Shown here piece by piece: positions 1 through 7,687 of a stretch of DNA of 28,043 bases; position 1 is the first letter of the stretch, and each line of letters begins with the position of its first letter. A program made the translations under genes and the position numbers. Where the stretch lies: assembly GCA_021647745.1 (NCBI GenBank), contig JAKIUB010000029.1, positions 1 through 28,043 of the forward strand, given 5' to 3'. Under the pieces are notes generated by a model that had not been told where the DNA came from, ran no database searches, and saw only the letters and a program-made list of their open reading frames with translations. Origin of the DNA: Paracoccaceae bacterium (GTDB taxonomy: Bacteria; Pseudomonadota; Alphaproteobacteria; Rhodobacterales; Rhodobacteraceae).

Positions 1-539
1 CTAAGCAGGCAGCGGCCAGAATAGGTCATGCACATGGCCCCGTGCACAAAAGCTTCCAGTTGCACATCGGGGCATTTTTCGCGAATTTCGCTTAGCTCGG
101 CAAAAGAAACCTCGCGCGCCAGCACCACCAGCTCGGCCCCTTGCTCTTGCCAAAACTTCACCGAAAGCCAGCTGGATACATTGGCTTGCGTCGAGATATG
201 CAGCGGCAGATCGGGCGCGCGCTCCTTCACAAACTGAAACACACCGGGGTCAGCGATGATCAGCCCGTCGGGCTTCACCTTACGCACAGTGTCGATATAT
301 TCCTCCAGCTTGGGCACGTCTTTATTGTGCGAAAACAGGTTCAGCGTCAGGTAAGCACGCTTGCCATGGGCGTGGCAAAACTCCACCCCCTCGACCACCT
401 CTTCAAGCGAAAACTGGCTTTTGGTGCGCAAGCTAAGATCAGGCGTGCCAAGATAAACCGCATCGGCCCCGTAAAGCACCGCCATTTTCAGCTTGCGCAG
501 GTTGCCCGCAGGCATAAGGAGTTCGGAGCGATGGGTCAT
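1..539 (-). CDS. U32 family peptidase-like protein, TrhP/YegQ-like (partial, C-terminus beyond left edge)
   Basis: The gene reads leftward from an ATG at 539 and runs off the window, so about 179 N-terminal residues are visible. The protein opens with a U32-type 'ELLMPAGN' start, then YGADAVYLG, and later HISTQANVSS and FVHGAMCMTYSGRCLL. The last is the family signature around the conserved cysteines. By recall, the order and spacing of these blocks match E. coli YegQ/TrhP, which acts with prephenate-dependent chemistry in hydroxylation of tRNA uridine-34. The related RlhA works on 23S rRNA. The 'peptidase' name is historical, and RNA modification is the better-supported role for this branch. 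The missing C-terminal part would decide between TrhP, RlhA and other U32 groups, so no symbol is given. The next gene is divergent, across 116 bases. Confidence 0.85.
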   Translation of the reverse strand, partial: MTHRSELLMPAGNLRKLKMAVLYGADAVYLGTPDLSLRTKSQFSLEEVVEGVEFCHAHGKRAYLTLNLFSHNKDVPKLEEYIDTVRKVKPDGLIIADPGVFQFVKERAPDLPLHISTQANVSSWLSVKFWQEQGAELVVLAREVSFAELSEIREKCPDVQLEAFVHGAMCMTYSGRCLL

Positions 540-644
540 AACGGGCCTTTATTTCGGGTAAGGGAGGGCTTTAACCGATTATACCCCATTTTCCAAGCCC
601 ACTCTTGACCCACCATCCTCATCAGCGCAGTCTGGGCTTTTGCC

Positions 645-650
645 AGGAGG
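645..650 (+). promoter_or_regulatory. Shine-Dalgarno sequence deciding the start at 656
   Basis: AGGAGG lies five bases before the ATG at 656. The reading frame is open further upstream to a TTG at 605, but this strong site and the signal peptide that follows favour the ATG at 656. Confidence 0.8.
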
Positions 651-655
651 CCACC

Positions 656-1351
656 ATGAGGCTATCCGCTATCTTGATACTTGTCGCGCTGGCCTTGCCG
701 GCACGGGCCACACCGCCTGATGTTATATCGCTGCATGATCAGGTGATCGGCGCCAATGATACCCATGTTTTTATTCTGCGCGAAACCAATGATAACCTTG
801 GCCTCTATAATTACGGTATGCACGATATTTTTCTGGTGGCCAAAAGCATAGCCACCGGACAGGACGAGGAAATATGGCCGGTTTATCGGGTGCATTCAAC
901 AATTGACAAGACCCGCCTCACCCGGAGCTTCCCGCTTGTCGATGCTATAAACCCGTTTGATATTCTGGCCGCGCGGCAGGCCCGCTATATCAGCTACGGG
1001 TTTCTCGGACTGGAGGCAGAGCAGGCCCCCGCCGCCGGCTTTGATGAATACGGGCTATGGGTCAAAGGGAACACGCTGGAAAACACCGCGCTTCTTGGCC
1101 AGATCAGCCGCTCCGTCACCCTGACATCTGCGGCCATCCAGCCCTACCCCGAGGGCGGCTACCGCACCATGTCACGCACCACCCCGCAGCAGCTTTTGGC
1201 CGAGGCGGATTATGCCCCCGAAGAATGCAGTATCGACGGGGTGATGACCCTTTATTCCTATCCACAACCCGATGTCGAGCTAGTGCGGGTGATTTGCAAT
1301 GACGAGGACGCAATGTTGCGGGTGGTGCTGGTCGTGATCATGCCACAATAA
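656..1351 (+). CDS. Secreted/periplasmic protein of unknown function
   Basis: I do not recognise this 231-residue protein. It begins MRLSAILILVALALPARA, a typical Sec signal peptide with probable cleavage after ARA (about residue 18), so the mature protein should be periplasmic or secreted. The mature part is mixed and soluble-looking, with no further membrane segment except a hydrophobic C-terminal tail (LRVVLVVIMPQ). Two late cysteines, in APEEC and VRVIC, could form a disulfide. The start is chosen from an AGGAGG site at 645-650. The gene stands alone: the U32 gene is divergent upstream and rluE begins 90 bases downstream with its own leader. Codon use resembles the neighbours. I infer no function beyond export. 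Confidence 0.75.
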   Translation: MRLSAILILVALALPARATPPDVISLHDQVIGANDTHVFILRETNDNLGLYNYGMHDIFLVAKSIATGQDEEIWPVYRVHSTIDKTRLTRSFPLVDAINPFDILAARQARYISYGFLGLEAEQAPAAGFDEYGLWVKGNTLENTALLGQISRSVTLTSAAIQPYPEGGYRTMSRTTPQQLLAEADYAPEECSIDGVMTLYSYPQPDVELVRVICNDEDAMLRVVLVVIMPQ

Positions 1352-1441
1352 GGCGCGATCCAGAAAACAAACCTGCCAGAGATAACTACCCATCCCGATG
1401 CTATTCTGATAAGTACGGCGAGCCAGACAAAAGAGTGTGCC

Positions 1442-1987
1442 ATGACCCTGATCCTGTTCAACAAACCCTTCAATGTGCTGTCCCAATTCACTGATAAAGG
1501 CACCGAGGGTGCCAAGCGCCCCACCTTGTCCGACTTCATCAATATCCCCGAAGTTTACCCCGCCGGGCGGCTGGATAAAGACAGCGAAGGGCTGTTGCTT
1601 TTAACAGATAACGGCCGCCTGCAAGCCCGGATCAGTGACCCGAAATACAAGATGGAAAAAACCTATATGGTGCAGGTGGAGGGCGAACCGACCGATGCCA
1701 GCCTACAAGCCCTACGGCAGGGCTTGATCCTGAAAGATGGCCTCACAAGACCCGCAGACGCCAAGCGCATCGCGGAGCCAAGCTGGCTCTGGCCCCGCAC
1801 CCCGCCGGTGCGGTTTCGCAAAACGGTAGCAGATTGCTGGCTGGAAATCACCATTCGCGAAGGTCGCAACCGCCAAGTCCGCCGCATGACCGCCGCCACC
1901 GGACACCCGACCCTGCGGCTAATCCGCTGGCGGGTGGGGGAGTGGTCGCTGGACGGATTAGAGAGCGGAGAGTGGCGGGCAGAATAA
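1442..1987 (+). CDS. rluE: 23S rRNA pseudouridine synthase RluE-type (RsuA/RluB/E/F family)
   Basis: This 181-residue protein is a short RsuA-family pseudouridine synthase that isomerises uridine to pseudouridine in RNA. The catalytic block GRLDKDSEGLLLLTDNG carries the conserved Asp in RLD. Further family blocks are KTYMVQVEG, the C-terminal REGRNRQVRRM and a closing LRLIRWRVG segment. There is no N-terminal S4 domain, and the protein starts directly with the LILFNKPFNVL strand. That domain layout and the length fit RluE (23S rRNA U2457 in E. coli) better than RsuA, RluB or RluF. The target site is inferred from family resemblance only. The gene is monocistronic and its stop is 8 bases from the convergent hemolysin III gene. 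Confidence 0.9.
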   Translation: MTLILFNKPFNVLSQFTDKGTEGAKRPTLSDFINIPEVYPAGRLDKDSEGLLLLTDNGRLQARISDPKYKMEKTYMVQVEGEPTDASLQALRQGLILKDGLTRPADAKRIAEPSWLWPRTPPVRFRKTVADCWLEITIREGRNRQVRRMTAATGHPTLRLIRWRVGEWSLDGLESGEWRAE

Positions 1988-1995
1988 ATCAGGCG

Positions 1996-2655
1996 TTACA
2001 ATAGGCTGGCCCGCAAGCCCAAAACGATCGCGATATAAAAACACACCGACGCAACCACCACAAACCCGTGCCAGATCGCCTTGGAAAACCTGAGAGATTT
2101 CCAGAGATAGAACCCAACGCCCAACGTATAAATCAACCCGCCCAGCGCAATGAGCCAGATCGCCTCGGCCGGAACAACAGGCACCAGACCCCAGATAATA
2201 AATACGCTCAGCCATCCCATCACCAAGTAAAGCACAGTCCCGAATCGCCCGGGGATTTGCCAGAAAAACAGCTTTCGTATGACCCCGAAAATCGCCAGCG
2301 CCCACACGAGCGCAAGGATGAAATACGCTGACAGGCTGCCGACCATGATAACCAGCGGTGTATAGGTGCCGGCAATTTTAAGGTAGATTGCCGCGTGATC
2401 AATGCGGCGCAAGGTCGGGCGCAGGCGCTCCCACGGGGACATATTGTAAACCGCCGACGCGCTGAATGTAGCGATCAGGGTTAGCCCATACACCCAATAG
2501 GCAATGGTTTGCCCTGTGCTGAATTCCTCGACCGTCCAGACTGCAAGCAGAATCGCGCCAAAAAATGCCCCGAAAACACCCATAATGTGTATAGCGCCAT
2601 CGGCGAGCCATTCAGAGCGGGTAAGAACCGGAGCTTCGTGTTGTGAATTTTTCAT
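1996..2655 (-). CDS. Hemolysin III / PAQR family membrane protein
   Basis: This 219-residue protein has about seven hydrophobic segments and the PAQR/HlyIII blocks LADGAIHIMG (20s), RRIDHAAIYLKIAGTYTP (83-100) and KAIWHGFVVVAS near the C-terminus. The family comprises seven-helix membrane proteins related to adiponectin receptors, and its bacterial members are poorly characterised despite the name. Two of the positions that normally provide metal ligands differ. The S-x3-H motif reads SAVYN (Asn71), and the first His of the C-terminal H-x3-H reads Lys192. Asp86 and His196 are kept. The ATG at 2655 has no recognisable ribosome binding site and is immediately preceded by a strong hairpin (2656-2679). 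The gene converges with rluE. Family membership is sure; activity is unknown. Confidence 0.88.
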   Translation of the reverse strand: MKNSQHEAPVLTRSEWLADGAIHIMGVFGAFFGAILLAVWTVEEFSTGQTIAYWVYGLTLIATFSASAVYNMSPWERLRPTLRRIDHAAIYLKIAGTYTPLVIMVGSLSAYFILALVWALAIFGVIRKLFFWQIPGRFGTVLYLVMGWLSVFIIWGLVPVVPAEAIWLIALGGLIYTLGVGFYLWKSLRFSKAIWHGFVVVASVCFYIAIVLGLRASLL

Positions 2656-2679
2656 CGGATAGCGATAGTCGCTAATCCG
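2656..2679 (-). promoter_or_regulatory. Stem-loop directly before the hemolysin III start codon
   Basis: Perfect arms TAGCGA (2660-2665) and TCGCTA (2669-2674) flank a TAG loop. The stem extends by CGGA/TCCG (2656-2659, 2676-2679) with one bulged base. Ten base pairs end exactly at the ATG of the minus-strand gene, where a ribosome binding site would be expected. It could be a translational control hairpin or an operator dyad. Confidence 0.5.
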
Positions 2680-2801
2680 GCAAATGAAAACCCTGACCTT
2701 GCCAGCCCGCGATACAAACCCCCGAGCAGCACCACAAATAGCAAGTATTTATCTTTGCCCTGCAAGGTGATGCGGCAACAAGCCCCATAATTTCTATGGA
2801 T

Positions 2802-2818
2802 TACAATATTCGAATGTA
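2802..2818. promoter_or_regulatory. Dyad with central ATTCGAAT upstream of soeA
   Basis: TACA (2802-2805) and TGTA (2815-2818) flank a region containing the palindrome ATTCGAAT (2808-2815). The AT-rich stretch around it is the likeliest promoter location for soeABC. It may be a regulator site; no regulator gene is nearby to name. Confidence 0.3.
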
Positions 2819-2844
2819 TTATGCCTAAGCGCTAGACGGCATAA
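2819..2844. promoter_or_regulatory. 7-bp inverted repeat in the soeA leader
   Basis: TTATGCC (2819-2825) and GGCATAA (2838-2844) are perfect inverted arms, 12 bases apart. The spacer itself contains the palindrome AGCGCT. The element ends 26 bases before the soeA ATG, with a GGGGGAAG ribosome binding site at about 2861-2868. It could be an operator overlapping the promoter or a hairpin in the mRNA leader. Confidence 0.45.
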
Positions 2845-2870
2845 AAACGGCCGGTAGTTTTGGGGGAAGT

Positions 2871-5708
2871 ATGACAAAGCATCATCAGCCTGCGCTGGAC
2901 ACCTCGCCAGCTGTCAGTGACGAGATCCGCCGCACCACCTGTTATATGTGTGCGTGCCGTTGCGGGATCAATGTCCACATGAAGGACGGCAAGGTAAAAT
3001 ATATCGAGGGCAACAAGGATCATCCGGTTAATAAGGGTGTGCTTTGCGCCAAGGGTTCCGCTGGCATCATGCAGCATTATTCCCCCTCCCGCCTGAAAAA
3101 CCCGATGAAGCGGGTAGGCGAGCGCGGCGAAGGCAAATTCGAGGATATCAGCTGGGAAGAGGCCTTCGAAATTGCCGTTGGCCTGCTGAAACCGATTCGC
3201 GAAAAAGACCCGAAGAAGCTGGCGTTTTTCACTGGCCGTGACCAATCACAATCCATGACCGGCTGGTGGGCACAGAATTACGGCACCCTGAATTATGCGG
3301 CCCATGGCGGGTTTTGCTCGGTCAATATGGCCGCTGGCGGTATTTATACCATGGGCGGGGCGTTTTGGGAGTTCGGTGCGCCGGATTGGGACCGCGCCAA
3401 GCTGTTTCTGATTTTTGGCGTGGCCGAAGATCATGATTCAAACCCGATCAAAATGGGCCTTGGCAAACTGAAGGCCAACGGTGCCAAGATTATCGGCGTT
3501 AACCCGATCCGCTCTGGTTATAACGCCATCGCTGACGAATGGGTCGGCATTACGCCCGGCACCGACGGGCTGTTTATCCTGTCGCTCATCCACGAGCTGC
3601 TGAAGGCCGGCAAGGTCGATCTGGATTATTTGATCCGCTATACTAATATGCCGTTTTTGGTTAATCAGGTTGAAGGCAGCGCGGAATACGGGCTGATGGT
3701 GCGGGATGCTGACGATAACCAGCTGGTTTGGGATCGCGCCACCAACAAAGCCGTGCCATACGAAACCAAAGAGGCCAAGCCTGCGATGAGCGGCATGGTC
3801 GAGGTAAACGGCGTGCAATGCCGCCCCGCCTTCGAGATCCTCGCCGAGAAATATCTGACGGACGAATATGCGCCGGATGCCGTAGCCGAGCGTGTCGGCA
3901 TTTCTGCCGATCGCATCCGCTCGATCGCCGCCGAGATCGCCCGCGTGGCCTTTGAGGAAGAAATCACCCTTGATATTCCGTGGACGGACTGGAAGGGCGA
4001 AAAGCACAAAAAGATGATCGGCCGCCCCGTCGCCATGCACGCCATGCGCGGTATTTCGGCCCACTCAAACGGCTTTCAAACCGCCCGCGCGTTGCATATT
4101 TTGCAGATCCTGATCGGCTCGGTCGAGGTGCCGGGTGGCTTCCGCTTCAAACCACCTTATCCGAAATCGGTTGAGGACCACCCCAAGCCGCACCATGATG
4201 TAACCCCCGGACAGCCGCTGAATGGCCCGCATCTGGGCTATCCGCGCGGGCCGGAAGACCTGTGCCTGGATGAAAATGGTGACGCCAAGCGTATCGACAA
4301 AGCCTTCACATGGGAGAACCCGCTATCGGCCCACGGCCTGATGCATATGGTGATTTCCAATGCCCATGCCGGCGATCCCTACAAGATCGACACGCTGTTT
4401 ATGTATATGGCCAATATGGCGTGGAACAGTTCGATGAACACCACCCAGGTTATGGACATGCTGCGCGACAAGGACGAAGACGGCAATTATGTGATCCCCA
4501 ATATCATCTATTCCGATGCCTATAGCTCGGAAATGGTGGCCTTTGCCGACCTGATCTTGCCCGATACCACCTATCTTGAGCGCCATGATTGCATCAGCCT
4601 GCTGGATCGCCCGATTTGCGAGGCAGACGGCCTTGCCGACAGCATCCGTTGGCCGGTGGTGGAGCCGGATCGTGATGTGCGCGGCTTCCAGTCAGTGCTG
4701 ATCGAGCTGGGCGCGCGGCTTGGCTTGCCGGGTATGGTGAATGAAGATGGCACTGCCAAATTCAAGGATTATGCCGATTATATCGTAAACCACGAGCGCC
4801 GCCCCGGTGTTGGCCCGCTGGCTGGCTGGCGCGGCAAGGATGGCGAGGGCAAAGGGCGCGGTGAGCCAAACCCCGAGCAGCTTGAAAAATACATCGAAAA
4901 TGGCGGCTTTTGGCAGGAGCATATCAAGCCGGAAAACGCCTTTTATAAGCCGTGGAACAAGGGCTATCAGGAATGGGCCGTGGAGCGCGGGATTTTTGAT
5001 AAAGAAAGCCCGTATGTGTTTACGGTTTATCAGGAAATCCTGCAAAAATTCCGTCTTGCAGCGGAAGGCCACGGCGATATCCAGCCGCCCGAGCGTCTGC
5101 GCGCACAGGTGAAAATGGCGATGGACCCATTGCCGATCTGGTATGAACCCTTTGAGCAAACCCTTGTGGATAATGAAGAATACCCCGTTCATGCCCTCAC
5201 CCAGCGGCCGATGGCGATGTATCACTCATGGGGCAGCCAAAACGCATGGTTGCGCCAGATCCACGGCACCAACCCGATGTTTATCTCGGGCGAGCTTTGG
5301 GCCGAGCATGGCTTCAACGAGGGCGATTGGGCGGTTATCACCTCCACCCATGGCACCATCACCGTGCCTGCGGTGCGGATGGATGCGCTGAATGGAAAAA
5401 CCATCTGGACATGGAACGCGATCGGCAAAAGGAAAGGCGCTTGGGCGCTATCCGAGGATGCGCCGGAAACCAAAAAAGGCTTCCTGCTCAACCATCTGAT
5501 CCATGAATTACTGCCCGAGCGCGGCGATGGCCAGCGCTGGAACAACTCCGACCCCGTTACCGGCCAAGCCGCGTGGTTTGACCTGCGGGTCAATATCAAG
5601 CGGATTGATGCGCCAGCCGATTTGCAATCCACCCCGACTTTTGCACCACAGGCATCCCCGGTGGGCCAAGGGCCAAAAGACGTCGCTTACGGGAAGGAAT
5701 GGACATGA
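2871..5708 (+). CDS. soeA: Sulfite:quinone oxidoreductase, molybdopterin catalytic subunit SoeA
   Basis: This 945-residue protein belongs to the DMSO-reductase (complex iron-sulfur molybdoenzyme) superfamily. The N-terminal [4Fe-4S] motif is C24-x2-C27-x3-C31-x27-C59. The bis-MGD domains follow, and the C-terminal dinucleotide-binding domain includes ALTQRPMAMYHSWGSQNAW. Cys149 in GGFCSVNMAAGG is a candidate molybdenum ligand. There is no Tat or Sec signal, so the enzyme should sit on the cytoplasmic side. That fits SoeABC, which oxidises sulfite to sulfate and passes electrons to quinone, rather than exported members. The gene order A-B-C, with a four-cluster ferredoxin subunit and a DmsC-type anchor, matches soeABC. 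The start has a strong GGGGGAAG site. Formate dehydrogenase or polysulfide reductase relatives are the alternatives, so the substrate is an inference from family and operon layout. Confidence 0.85.
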   Translation: MTKHHQPALDTSPAVSDEIRRTTCYMCACRCGINVHMKDGKVKYIEGNKDHPVNKGVLCAKGSAGIMQHYSPSRLKNPMKRVGERGEGKFEDISWEEAFEIAVGLLKPIREKDPKKLAFFTGRDQSQSMTGWWAQNYGTLNYAAHGGFCSVNMAAGGIYTMGGAFWEFGAPDWDRAKLFLIFGVAEDHDSNPIKMGLGKLKANGAKIIGVNPIRSGYNAIADEWVGITPGTDGLFILSLIHELLKAGKVDLDYLIRYTNMPFLVNQVEGSAEYGLMVRDADDNQLVWDRATNKAVPYETKEAKPAMSGMVEVNGVQCRPAFEILAEKYLTDEYAPDAVAERVGISADRIRSIAAEIARVAFEEEITLDIPWTDWKGEKHKKMIGRPVAMHAMRGISAHSNGFQTARALHILQILIGSVEVPGGFRFKPPYPKSVEDHPKPHHDVTPGQPLNGPHLGYPRGPEDLCLDENGDAKRIDKAFTWENPLSAHGLMHMVISNAHAGDPYKIDTLFMYMANMAWNSSMNTTQVMDMLRDKDEDGNYVIPNIIYSDAYSSEMVAFADLILPDTTYLERHDCISLLDRPICEADGLADSIRWPVVEPDRDVRGFQSVLIELGARLGLPGMVNEDGTAKFKDYADYIVNHERRPGVGPLAGWRGKDGEGKGRGEPNPEQLEKYIENGGFWQEHIKPENAFYKPWNKGYQEWAVERGIFDKESPYVFTVYQEILQKFRLAAEGHGDIQPPERLRAQVKMAMDPLPIWYEPFEQTLVDNEEYPVHALTQRPMAMYHSWGSQNAWLRQIHGTNPMFISGELWAEHGFNEGDWAVITSTHGTITVPAVRMDALNGKTIWTWNAIGKRKGAWALSEDAPETKKGFLLNHLIHELLPERGDGQRWNNSDPVTGQAAWFDLRVNIKRIDAPADLQSTPTFAPQASPVGQGPKDVAYGKEWT

Positions 5709-6445
5709 CCCAGCTCCCAGCCACCACCGACAAAAAGCTCGGCCTGGTCATTGACCTTGATACCTGCGTGGGCTGCCATGCCTGCGTAATTTCCTGTAAG
5801 GAATGGAACACCGGCTCATACGGCGCGCCGCTCTCGGATATGGACGCTTATGGCGCCAACCCTGTCGGCACATTCCTCAACCGCGTGCATTCATTTGAAG
5901 CCAAGCAGGAGGGTTGCCCCTCCCAAACCATCCACTTCCCCAAATCCTGCCTGCATTGCGACGACGCCCCCTGCGTCACCGTTTGCCCCACGGGCGCGAG
6001 CTATAAGCGCTCGGAAGACGGCATCGTTTTGGTCAACGAAGACCAATGCATGGGCTGCGGTCTTTGCGCCTGGGCCTGCCCATATGGCGCGCGCGAGCTG
6101 GATGCCATGGCAGGGGTGATGAAGAAATGCACCCTTTGCGTGGACCGGATTTATAACGAAAACATCCCCGAGGAGGACCGCGTGCCGTCTTGCGTGCGCA
6201 CCTGCCCCGCCGGCGCGCGGCATTTTGGTGATTTCGCCGATCCGGAAAGCCATGTTTCCAAGCTTGTGGCCGAGCGCGGCGGCATGGATCTGATGCCCGA
6301 GCTTGGCACCAGCCCCGTTAATAAATACCTGCCTCCACGGCCCAAGGCTGATGTAAACGGCACTCAAACACCGGCGCTTGAAGCCCAATCCACCGAAATC
6401 ACCGGCTTTCTTGGCTGGCTTGATCGCACATTGGAGAAAATTTGA
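5705..6445 (+). CDS. soeB: Sulfite:quinone oxidoreductase, iron-sulfur subunit SoeB
   Basis: This 246-residue ferredoxin-like electron-transfer subunit has four cysteine groups. In order they are CVGCHACVISC, CLHCDDAPCVTVCPTG, CMGCGLCAWACPYG, and CTLC plus CVRTCPAG. Together they suit four [4Fe-4S] clusters carrying electrons from SoeA to the membrane anchor. Two in-frame starts compete, at 5699 and 5705. GGGAAGGA (5691-5698) leaves no spacing to 5699 but a normal six bases to 5705. The ATG at 5705 also forms an ATGA overlap with the soeA stop, so I chose it. No signal peptide is seen, consistent with a cytoplasmic complex. The C-terminal 40 residues are less conserved and end in a short amphipathic segment that may contact SoeC. 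Confidence 0.88.
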   Translation: MTQLPATTDKKLGLVIDLDTCVGCHACVISCKEWNTGSYGAPLSDMDAYGANPVGTFLNRVHSFEAKQEGCPSQTIHFPKSCLHCDDAPCVTVCPTGASYKRSEDGIVLVNEDQCMGCGLCAWACPYGARELDAMAGVMKKCTLCVDRIYNENIPEEDRVPSCVRTCPAGARHFGDFADPESHVSKLVAERGGMDLMPELGTSPVNKYLPPRPKADVNGTQTPALEAQSTEITGFLGWLDRTLEKI

Positions 6446-7320
6446 TGCATCCTGCACCTTCCGTTATAGTTTTTTCCACCATTTCCGGCCTTGGTTTTGG
6501 CCTGATGATTTTTTTAGGCCTCGGCCTGCCAGATGTATCGGGCCTGACCGCCGCAGGCTATGCCACCTTGGCGCTGGGCTTGGCGGTGATCGGCCTACTG
6601 GCCTCGACCTTTCACCTCGGCAACCCCAAAAACGCGATCTATGCCTTTAGCCAGTGGCGCACATCGTGGCTGTCGCGCGAGGGTATTATGGCGATTCTGA
6701 CGCTGTTTACGTTTTTTATCTATGCGGTGCTTTGGGCGTTTTTTGATATGCAGATCGAAATTCTGGGGATTGTAGCCGCGGCCATGGCGCTGGTCACGGT
6801 ATTTACCACCGCGATGATCTATACCCAGATGAAAACCGTGCCGCGCTGGAATGCGGCTACCACACCTCTGCTTTTCTGGCTTTATTCTGTGGCTGGCGGC
6901 GCGCTGCTGGCCAAGCAGATGAATGTGGCTATGCTGCTTTTGGTCCTGCTCGCCGCCATTCAGGTGCTGGCATGGATAAGGGGCGATAGCGCTTTTGCCC
7001 GCTCCGGCTCCACCATCGAAACCGCCACCGGCCTCGGAAATCTGGGCAAGGTGCGCCTGCTTGAAAAGCCCCATTCCGGCGAGAATTATTTGCTCACAGA
7101 GATGGTCTATGTGGTCGGGCGCAAACACGCGGCCAAGCTGCGGGTGCTGTCGCTGCTGATGCTGGTGCTATTGCCCGTGGCGCTGATTTTGCTCACCGAT
7201 ATTACCTATGTGGTGGTGGCGATTATCATGCTGTCACACCTGCTGGGCCTGCTTGCCTCGCGCTGGTTGTTTTTTGCCGAGGCCGAGCATGTGGTCGGGC
7301 TATATTACGACGCCCGTTAG
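6445..7320 (+). CDS. soeC: Sulfite:quinone oxidoreductase, membrane anchor SoeC (DmsC family)
   Basis: This is a 291-residue, very hydrophobic protein with about eight membrane segments. It carries the DmsC-type block STFHLGNPKNAIYAF followed by QWRTSWLSREG in the loop after helix two. Such anchors hold the catalytic and iron-sulfur subunits at the membrane and pass electrons to the quinone pool. The ATG at 6445 shares its A with the soeB TGA stop, and GGAGA at 6433-6437 is correctly spaced. A TTG three bases earlier is possible but less likely. The coupling to soeB indicates stoichiometric production of one complex. A weak hairpin with a T-rich tail follows at 7331-7346. Confidence 0.87.
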   Translation: MHPAPSVIVFSTISGLGFGLMIFLGLGLPDVSGLTAAGYATLALGLAVIGLLASTFHLGNPKNAIYAFSQWRTSWLSREGIMAILTLFTFFIYAVLWAFFDMQIEILGIVAAAMALVTVFTTAMIYTQMKTVPRWNAATTPLLFWLYSVAGGALLAKQMNVAMLLLVLLAAIQVLAWIRGDSAFARSGSTIETATGLGNLGKVRLLEKPHSGENYLLTEMVYVVGRKHAAKLRVLSLLMLVLLPVALILLTDITYVVVAIIMLSHLLGLLASRWLFFAEAEHVVGLYYDAR

Positions 7321-7330
7321 GCCAACAGCC

Positions 7331-7346
7331 AAAAGCGCTCTTTTTT
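7331..7346 (+). terminator. Weak possible terminator after soeC
   Basis: AAAAG (7331-7335), loop CGCT and a following C plus T-run can form a 5-bp hairpin with a U-rich tail 10 bases after the soeC stop. The stem is short and AT-rich, so this is only a candidate. Confidence 0.3.
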
Positions 7347-7400
7347 CTTTTATCCACAGCGCCAAAGGGTAATAAAATACCTGTAAAAGCTACACAGGCG

Positions 7401-7595
7401 ATGTGCGTGAAAAGGTTGGAAGATGACCCAAAGCACGAGCCATTCTTTGCCCGCAAACCGGATGATGCGGCAGGTTTCGGCATAGAGGCACCAGAGTGCC
7501 TGATTGCCGCGCCTGATTGCGACCTTGGTTACCGGACACTGGAGCAAACCCGCGCCAAGCCGGGCAACCTGTGCGCGGCGGCGATGTTGGTTTAA
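7401..7595 (+). CDS. Doubtful small ORF, unknown
   Basis: A 64-codon ATG frame occupies most of the 367-base gap between soeC and the next gene. The product is hydrophilic, with three cysteines beyond the start (MCVK, PECLIAAPDC, GNLCAAAM) and no signal or membrane segment. Third positions are G or C in roughly two thirds of codons, similar to the real genes here. That is the main argument for coding. Against it, I see no good ribosome binding site, no recognisable domain, and minus-strand frames of similar length overlap it. It may be a small accessory protein, a gene remnant or chance. Apart from this ORF, the gap holds only the hairpin at 7331 and the AT-rich promoter-like stretch at about 7620-7660. 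Confidence 0.3.
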   Translation: MCVKRLEDDPKHEPFFARKPDDAAGFGIEAPECLIAAPDCDLGYRTLEQTRAKPGNLCAAAMLV

Positions 7596-7687
7596 TACCG
7601 ATCCGGCGCCGCCTCACATGAATGTGAATTAATATTTCCCCCAAGCTACCTATATCAAGGGGAAGATTGTATAAACGGGAGAAAAAC

